Assembly: GCA_020698575.1 (NCBI GenBank)
Contig: CM036240.1
Span: 32,378,711 to 32,442,710 of the forward strand
Reading direction: 5' to 3'
From: Bostrychus sinensis
Lineage: Eukaryota > Chordata > Actinopteri > Gobiiformes > Eleotridae
DNA: 64,000 nucleotides
The notes beneath the pieces are model-generated. The model was not told the origin of the DNA, made no database searches, and saw only the letters and a list, made by a program, of their open reading frames with translations. A program made the position numbers and the translations under genes. This document shows positions 57,415 to 64,000 of the stretch, piece by piece (the stretch's first letter is position 1; each line of letters begins with the position of its first letter).

Positions 57415-57495
57415 TTATGTTATTACAGCTGCCCTAGGGCACACTGATGGAAGTGTGACTGCCAGTCTGCACCTATGGCCTGTCAGACTACCACC
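57415..57495 (-). mobile_element. SINE fragment (second family)
   Basis: ACAGCTGCCCTAGGGCACAC and GTGTGACTGCCAGTCTGCAC match 31610-31700. Confidence 0.7.
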
Positions 57496-58075
57496 AAGCC
57501 CCATTTTTGGCCCTCAGGTGATAGGGTTTAGGACCGGGGAAACACTGTTGCTGTCAGCCAATCACAGCCTGCCACCTTTGCTTCTCAACCAATCATCTCT
57601 CAAGCCATTCATATATACTTGTACAGTCTCTCTTCTCTGTGATCCTGCTGTTTTGGCTATTGTATGTTCCACAGTCTTCTTTTGCCCCCAACTCCACCGC
57701 AGCAGCAGAAACACCAGCCTCCTCAGCCTCTTCACCGCCACCAGTGTCTAGGCCCTGGGGATGGAAAAAAGTTCTCTCACAAATCTATCAAACTCTCCCT
57801 TCAAGGCATTGCTGATGTCTTTACCTAAGCAATGTCTATGCGCCAAAGTTTATTCCTTCCATTAACCATCTGTTACCCTCCTTAAAATAGGGGAAAAAGA
57901 ATCACGAGAGTGACAGCAGTAATTTAGATTTTACAAATATATGTACTGCCGCAATGAAACACGTTAGCTGAAGACCTTATTTCTAAACAAAACAGTATTA
58001 TATTGGTTAATATCTTGTATGCAGTGTGTATTAGACAACAAGAATGACAATAGAAACAAAATAGAATGAAAACGG
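57496..58075. other. spacer
   Basis: No supported feature; CCAATCACAGC/CCAATCATCTC words at 57560-57600 only. Confidence 0.5.
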
Positions 58076-58089
58076 CACATCATGGTAAG

Positions 58090-58270
58090 CAAAATAAGTT
58101 AGTGATCGCTTTATTTCTTGATTATCTTCATGGCAGAGTGGCCCAAAGGCAGAAAAAACTTACTACGCATACGCAGAGTCACATTAGTGCTTTACTCTGA
58201 AATGTATGGGGCTACATAGAGGAAAATAGGTTGTTTAGTTTTGAAACACAGTGCTGTATCTGTTTTTGTA
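58090..58270 (+). repeat. duplicated block D2, copy 1 (partner 63640-63840)
   Basis: GTGATCGCTTTATTTCTTGA, TAGTGCTTTACTC and TACATAGAGG recur downstream. Confidence 0.65.
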
Positions 58271-58284
58271 TCACTGTTTAATGT

Positions 58285-58555
58285 ATAAAGATGAACAATG
58301 CCAAAGACACAAAGGTGAAGTGTCCTGCTGTAATGAATTCACACAGAGCAGCCCTGTTTATTAATTACCGAGCCGCGCCTTATCGGACGAACACGAGACA
58401 GGTTCGAGAGCGACGTGCGATAAACCTCTATCTCCCCGTGCATCAGCGGCTCCGATATCACAGGTCATCAGCGGCTCAGAGGGCAGCAGCTCTGCGCTCA
58501 CAGAGGAGGATTATGGGTAAAGGTCAAATGGGGAAAAAACAAAAAAACTCATAAT
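58285..58555. other. low-repeat island with an 87-codon ATG frame
   Basis: The frame 58291-58554 starts MNNAKDTKVKCPAVMNSHRA and is rich in R. Not recognised. GTTTATTAATTACCGAGCC looks like regulatory, conserved-type sequence. Confidence 0.3.
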
Positions 58556-59297
58556 GCAGTGCGCTAGATAAAGGAACTTAATCTTGTTGTCAATAAAGAA
58601 TCATTACTGCAAATGTGTAAACCTTTGCAGGACTATTGGTAAGTACAGCATGTTCAAAGTTAACAGTGGCATAGATTTATTTTCTGAGAGAGCATCATCT
58701 GCCAAAGATCACGAGTTCTCCTTAAGCAAGATTTCTGGCAAATGAGATTGGTTTGTTGTAACTAAATAGGTAAATGATGTCTTTATAGACAAGCATGCAG
58801 AACACTTTTACTTTTACTTTTAACCTTCAGGTTCTTCCTCTTGAAGCACTTTTAGTCACTGGGTCACACTGAAGAAAAAAAACTTTTTTATTTTGTTTTT
58901 TTGATCATGAACCCCTGTCCTCATCATACATAGTGAAAGTGAATTTATTTTCATATTTTTAACCCTCTAAATGCCTGTTTGTTTACATAATTCCCACATG
59001 TTTGTAAATAAAACATCAATTATTTAAAGACTATTTAAAGACAGGCAAAGTGTTTTTTTTTTTTGTTTTTTTTTGGTTTGTGCAGATATTACCAGTCCTG
59101 GATAGGTCAGTGATTAGCCCTAACACTGATTTTGAGACATTTTTACTTTTTCTTTAGTAAAAGTTCATTCTGTCTTCTTAAGTTAACTACAGTATTAATA
59201 TGGTTGCAGCAGGTATCAGCAACTCTAATTATTGCTATTAAATGCCATTAAAAAAATAAAAATAAATAAATAAATAACAATAATAATAATAATAATA

Positions 59298-59328
<31 letters not shown>

Positions 59329-59438
59329 CCACAAACATACAATTGCGGCAGCTTAAATTGTCACAATTTGTTTGCAAGTATTGTAAAAAATACAGCAACA
59401 CAAAGCAACAATAATGTTGAAAGACAAACAAGAAGACT

Positions 59439-59907
59439 TTGCCTGGAAAATCCAGACTGATATGTCTTTGTGTTATTCTACAGAGAAATATCAGTCTGGT
59501 CACCGTCGTCTGCAGTGGTTTACTCAAATATCAACCGTACCGTGCATTTTGATTGGTTTATTTAAGTCACGTGTTCTTCGCGAGCAGCGTCACTCGTACG
59601 CGTCTCCTCACCGACAACAATCAACAACAATCAAGATGGCGCACCGAGGAGCCGAGAGTTTGTTTCATTCAGCGGTATGGTATGGTAATGTTGAAATAAC
59701 TCCCTCGTTCCTCCCTCGTAGCTTCACTACTCCGTTTGTTTACTTTCTGACGTTATTGTCGCTTTGTTAACGTCACGTCCGCCATTTTCTGATTGGCTAA
59801 CTCCGCTGTCCGTTAACTTGGGTTTGCTCCGCCCTAGAAATTGAATTGATTCTAAGGCGACCAGACTCATCCGCTGGTACAGCGGTGAGTCTGGAATTTC
59901 CAGGCAA
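59439..59907. mobile_element. Mutator-like element (469 bp), perfect 9-bp target duplication
   Basis: Ends TTGCCTGGAAAATCCAGACT and (inverted) TTGCCTGGAAATTCCAGACT; AAGAAGACT at 59430-59438 and 59908-59916. Non-coding inside apart from chance frames. Confidence 0.88.
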
Positions 59908-60322
59908 AAGAAGACTTGCTAGAAGCAAACTCGTTCCACCCATCTATCATGCTAGTGTAGGCTACAAAAATAGTAAATTATGTTTTATATATACATATTT
60001 TAATTTAAAAAATAAAACTAATAATGTCAGCAAATTTATTTCAAAACTATTTCAAAATTTTCAATGTCTCTTTGAACCAACTTCAATGCTTTTTAATCCC
60101 ATTTAAGGCCTTATTTTTTGCTAAATCAATTTAATGACTTTTAATGCTTTTAATGCCCCGTGGGAACCCTGATTAAGTTTCTTTTTAGTCAGACAGGAGT
60201 GTTTACTTGCTTTACTAATTTCGGCTACTTCATCCAGCTTTTGTCAGAAGCGTCATGTGATGTTGTGGTGATGTTGTGGTGATGTTGTGATGACGTGTCT
60301 TGTAGGCTGCTTATGTAGTTTT

Positions 60323-60362
60323 GCCAGACAGTAGGGAAAACTTGCGCCCCCTACTGTCTGGC
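60323..60362. repeat. perfect 14-bp stem hairpin
   Basis: GCCAGACAGTAGGG, 12-nt loop, CCCTACTGTCTGGC. A 12-bp tandem (GATGTTGTGGTG) lies just before it at 60257-60294. Confidence 0.9.
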
Positions 60363-60949
60363 ACCTTCTAGCTGACATTTTATTTTTTTGTGACATTACA
60401 AACAGGGCTAAAACTCACATTCTCCCTCCTAAAGCCTTAAAAGGCTGGTCTATAGTCACCGTTATATAATTGAAATTATAAGGGCATTATCTCTCACAAT
60501 GCAATAAGAAAAGAATGGATCTGGCGTTGATTTTCTTTCTTTTTTTTTTTTTTTTCTTTTTTCCTCTGACTGACAGGGTTACAGAGGAATAAACATGATT
60601 TAACATTTCTGTATTGCAATAGCAGGAGAGTAAAATACGTGATTTTATTGTAAGTCAGCGGGACCAAAAAAGGGATTTAAAAGAGTGTGATTTTTATATC
60701 TAGACAGTAGATTTTTTTCTTTTTATTTATTTATTTTATTTTATTTTTTTCAGTTGTGGCGCTGAAATTTTTATTAATGAAAATATCATCACCCTAAGAT
60801 AAGAAATGCCAAAATGAGAGCCAAAAATACATTTGAAAAACCCTAAAATAGTGCCAGGGAGGCCTGAGGGTTAACGGACAATGTTAATTGGATGCAAGTT
60901 AAAGCTGCAATCAGAAATATTCATCCTAACAAAATTTTAAGGATTTATC

Positions 60950-61110
60950 AATTAAATGCCCCCTATCATGCTGAATATACTTTTTTGAGCTTTTAACCAT
61001 GTTATAAAGTTAGTTATCTTCTCCTTTAAAACATATCTGTGTAGTGTTTTGTGGCATTCACACATGTTTAAGTAATCTCTCGTGCTGAGCTGGAAACGCT
61101 CGGTCTCACA
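60950..61110. repeat. dispersed 'CTATATTATGC' family end
   Basis: CCCCCTATCATGCTGAATAT, ACCATGTTATAAAG and CATTCACACATGTTTAAGT. Confidence 0.6.
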
Positions 61111-61499
61111 GCTCTATGACATTTTGATAGTAGCAAAAATGGCAGAAAAGTTTATGATTTTGTTTTACTTTTTTCTTTTATTTTGTAAAAGTTTTTTGTT
61201 AGCTGTTTGCTTGCTAAGCTAATACCAAATGGTCTAGTTTAGTAGCTCCAGATAACATAAGAGGCACTTCATGATGACTTATGTTTATAGAATGTTAAAA
61301 TGTAAAATGCAAAATATGTGGAAATAAAATGTGAAATGTTGAAAGAAAGACAGTGACACAGAAGGCACAATGAATAAGGGAGCTACAGCAGGAGCTACAG
61401 CAGAACAGACATTCTGTAGAATGAGAGTTGAAAATATGAAAAATGTTTTTTACTAGCAAGCATATATACTAGTTATTTACTTATAGATATATAAATACA

Positions 61500-61612
61500 G
61501 ACATTTCAAGGTGATACTTTTACTTTTAGTAAATAGGAGTGCATTTTTGCTCCTTTATCTGTACTTTTACTTAAGTAAAGAAACTGAGTACTTCTTCCAC
61601 CATTGCACAAAT
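61500..61612. repeat. dispersed repeat (TACTTAAGTAAAG type)
   Basis: TACTTTTACTTTTAGTAAAT, CTGTACTTTTACTTAAGTAA and GTACTTCTTCCACCATTG; related words at 33265-33300 and 34185-34225. Confidence 0.6.
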
Positions 61613-61751
61613 GTTATAAACATAACAGTGCTGTATTAACATCTGAAAAGTGCACATAAACTCAAGTATATTTCTTAATTCTTATAAATTCAATGAAATA
61701 TAAACAAAGGCACATAATGTGCTCGCTTATAAAACAGTGCAACCATAGATA

Positions 61752-62150
61752 TTGTATAGTAATATTAGAACGGGCTATTTTCACCTTGTAGCATGCAGAT
61801 GGAAAAATCCACACCTTATGTTACAAAAGTGGCTGCTTGATTTTCTTGATATTGCAGAACAGTGGGCTGCTCAGTTGCATCAGGCCAAAAGAGACAACAT
61901 TACAATATGGAAAGAAACAAGTTTTATAATTAGATCTTTGTTGTAATTGGCTGTAATTGTAACAGGTCAGGGGGGTCCTGAATGGGTGGGTTGGGAAGAA
62001 AAATGGATAGGGGTCGGGGGGAATTGGTGGGGTGAGCTATTTGCTATAATGAGCTTCTGTTTTTATCTGTATCTCTATATTGTATAATGTGATATTGACA
62101 GCAATCTCTATCTAAATGTTTTTCATTTGTATCATATTAATCTCTGAAAA
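61752..62150 (+). pseudogene. possible L1-like LINE ORF2 tail
   Basis: The frame 61790-61943 reads KWLLDFLDIAEQWAAQLHQA then a TIWKETSF end and a stop, followed by a G-rich stretch (61965-62030) like an L1 3' UTR. Weak resemblance only. Confidence 0.3.
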
Positions 62151-62339
62151 GAAATTGCTATTTTGACAGCACAATAACTCAAACTGGACAGCTGTACATA
62201 CCTAGCATAGCTTACAGAAAACTCTGCGTTTGTCTATTCCTTGTGTTCCGGATTTACACTGAAATCCAAAAATAATTCCAGACATCTGCTTTTTAAGTTG
62301 CTGCTGCTACGTTTGGCTGCCATCTTGTTTGGTTGAATG

Positions 62340-62480
62340 CAAATCACACAAAGGTATTGCTCACAGCGCCCCCACTGGCTCGGGGGTTGAATCGATTCAT
62401 AGGACTTTCTGAATCAAAATTGAACTGAGGAAATAGAATATTGCAATGCATTGATGAATCAATATTTCTACCCACACCTA
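62340..62480. mobile_element. transposon-end fragment
   Basis: ATTGATGAATCAATATTTCT followed by ACCCACACCTAG is a usual end of a fish non-autonomous element; the other end is not seen. Confidence 0.4.
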
Positions 62481-62990
62481 GTGTATTAAACATTTTTATT
62501 TTTGCTATTTTTAGGGTCAAAACTTTAAACCTAAATATCTCAGAACCACTCAGAACGTAGATAGAATCCTATAATTCCAAGAGGACAAAATGTTGTCTGT
62601 CTTTTAGCCCTGCAATTATCGAGAAACAATAAGCTCTCACTTAGAGTAGAAAATAAAACTCCTCTATGGACCTTTTCCTGTCGAACTTACCGCATGTCTT
62701 TTTGATAATTTAAATGGTTTTAGACACCAAAAAAACATGAGTGAGGGTAAGACTGGATGATCATACAGTGTCTGATCCTTTTTGCTGTAGTTGCTGCCAA
62801 AAACTAACATGCTCCAATGCTCCCCATCAAAAGGCTTACAGTTGTGTAGGAGTGAACTGTGAAGCCATTTGACAGTCTTTCAAAAACTGTGTGGTCTGAA
62901 CCTGGCTTTAGGTCAAGGCACGGTTTTTCTAAGACTCTTATGAGATCAGCAACATGTCAGTACTGTAAAAAAAGCATCAATCCACTTCTT
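62481..62990. other. spacer
   Basis: No supported feature. Confidence 0.5.
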
Positions 62991-62995
62991 TTTTC

Positions 62996-63130
62996 AGAGG
63001 TGGGATAAAGAAGAATGTATTTCAAGCTCTGCAGATGAAGGTGACTTTTGGCTGCACCTCAGAGGCTGCAGAAGGGACAGACAGAGGGGCAGGGGTGGTG
63101 AGGTCGTGCCCGCTCTATCGCCCCCTCATG
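62996..63130 (+). repeat. duplicated block D1, copy 2
   Basis: Partner of 55906-56050, with a deletion of about 24 bp. Confidence 0.75.
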
Positions 63131-63639
63131 TGGGACTGCAAAATAGTGGTTTATGACTTTTTCTGGAGGTTTTATATCGCTGCTTTGTGTCTCATAAACC
63201 CTGGCTAACCTGCAATAAAATACACAGAAGTATTGACCAGAAGCAGACCAGGAATCATTCAAGGCAACAGTCTTTGGAATTTCCATTAACAACCATAAAC
63301 ATCTTTATTTATCACAATATCTTAACAGAATACACAATCAGAAGAAATTGCTTTACTTCTGTGTTGTGATGGTGTTGTGTTGAGTCCAAAAATAACTGTA
63401 TAGCCACTTGGGTGCCCATGAACCCGTTGAAAAAGGAGACAGGAGAAGCTTAACTTTTTTAATCTCTTCTTTTCTTTAAAGCATAACTACTTTTTTTTTA
63501 ATTAAAGAGTTGTCTGATGGTTAAATGAGTTGTTACAGGGTCGTTAATCTCCCCCTGCTGTCTCAAAAATTAGCGTCCCAGTGTCATGGAAAGCTTGGGT
63601 CTTGCAAGAAAGCGTCATGCAGCGGTTAGCCAAACAACC

Positions 63640-63840
63640 AGTGATGGCTTTATTTCTCGATTTTCATGATGACAGAAAAAGCCTTTGTATAGATACGTGT
63701 CGAGGAAATTAAAGTAAAGCAAGGGCTCACATAGAAGTCAACCAGATTCGTGAGTTTTTACAGTAGTGCTTTACTCCCAAATATAGGGGGAGCTTCATAG
63801 AGGGAGACACAGCAAAGTTAAACTGCTGCATTTAAGCCAT
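63640..63840 (+). repeat. duplicated block D2, copy 2
   Basis: GTGATGGCTTTATTTCTCGA, TAGTGCTTTACTCCCAAATA and TTCATAGAGGGAG; partner of 58090-58270. The window ends about 160 bp later in unassigned GC-richer DNA. Confidence 0.65.
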
Positions 63841-64000
63841 GACTTAATAAGTTTCCAGCTATTCCTTAAAATGATCCTCACAAAAACACATTTAGTTAGC
63901 CTGGTCAGGTCTGGTATGACATTGTTTTCAGTGAGTCGCTGTTTTCACAGTTTACACGAGAGTGGAGCAGCTCTGAGCGGCTCCCACTGTGAGACCAAAA

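Larger units (their letters stand above)
58830..60870. mobile_element. ~0.8 kb dispersed element, copy B, split by insertions
   Basis: Left part 58830-59160 and right part 60380-60870 match copy A (14487-15311) in order. 59165-60375 is extra DNA, including the (AAT)n tract at 59278-59327, the Mutator-like element at 59439 and a MITE end at 60172. TTAA follows at 60871-60874. Confidence 0.75.

Noticed and set aside
1..64000. CRISPR array or prokaryotic operon
   Set aside because: Tandem repeats here lack unique spacers of constant length, and there are no cas-like or operon-like genes.

Overview
This window looks like a piece of a vertebrate nuclear genome, most probably a ray-finned (teleost) fish. 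The evidence is the repeat content: tRNA-headed SINEs with (AATG)n or (AAT)n tails, several LINE lineages with fish-type reverse transcriptase ends, Tc1/mariner elements (including the fish-type terminus CACTGCCTGGCC), and many hAT-, Mutator- and TTAA-flanked non-autonomous elements. The background is AT-rich, with many microsatellites and poly-A/T tracts. No bacterial-style operon, rRNA, functional tRNA or CRISPR array was seen. No complete host gene can be supported. Most long open frames are repeats or use non-ATG starts; the four exon-like pieces listed are weak candidates.

Layout. 0.3-4.1 kb: a 20-bp minisatellite, then a decayed LINE with a SINE and a TA-flanked DNA element nested in it. 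4.3-10 kb: dispersed repeats, a small coiled-coil-like ORF, a Mutator-like MITE, an antisense LINE piece, a near-perfect long palindrome and a 5'-truncated SINE with a 14-bp target duplication. 10-21 kb: SINE, hAT MITE inside another repeat, a ~0.8 kb TTAA-bounded element (second copy at 58.8-60.9 kb), Tc1 remnants, a degenerate minisatellite and a TTAA-associated element (second copy at 42 kb). 22-34 kb: LINE ends, a mariner-type element, a 28-bp minisatellite, a three-copy 186-bp tandem repeat, nested SINEs and a TA-flanked palindromic MITE.

35.6-37.8 kb: the most striking object, a 2190-bp minisatellite of exactly 71 units (30 bp each, ten of them lengthened by 6 bp). It keeps an open frame on both strands. 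It is more easily explained as an in-phase tandem array than as a gene. 38-54 kb: LINE ends, two hAT elements with perfect 8-bp target duplications (40.5 and 46.6 kb), a 1.2 kb TA-flanked element (52.2 kb), SINE pieces. 55.8-64 kb: two blocks that recur in the same order about 5.6-7 kb apart (possible old segmental duplication), a Mutator-like element with a 9-bp target duplication, and a possible L1-like tail.

Between the repeats lie GC-richer, low-repeat islands (11.2, 17.3, 25.4, 27.4, 32.5, 43.2, 48.4, 51.8, 58.4 kb). They are the best places to look for conserved non-coding elements or isolated exons. The overall picture is an intergenic or large-intron region shaped by repeated, nested transposition.
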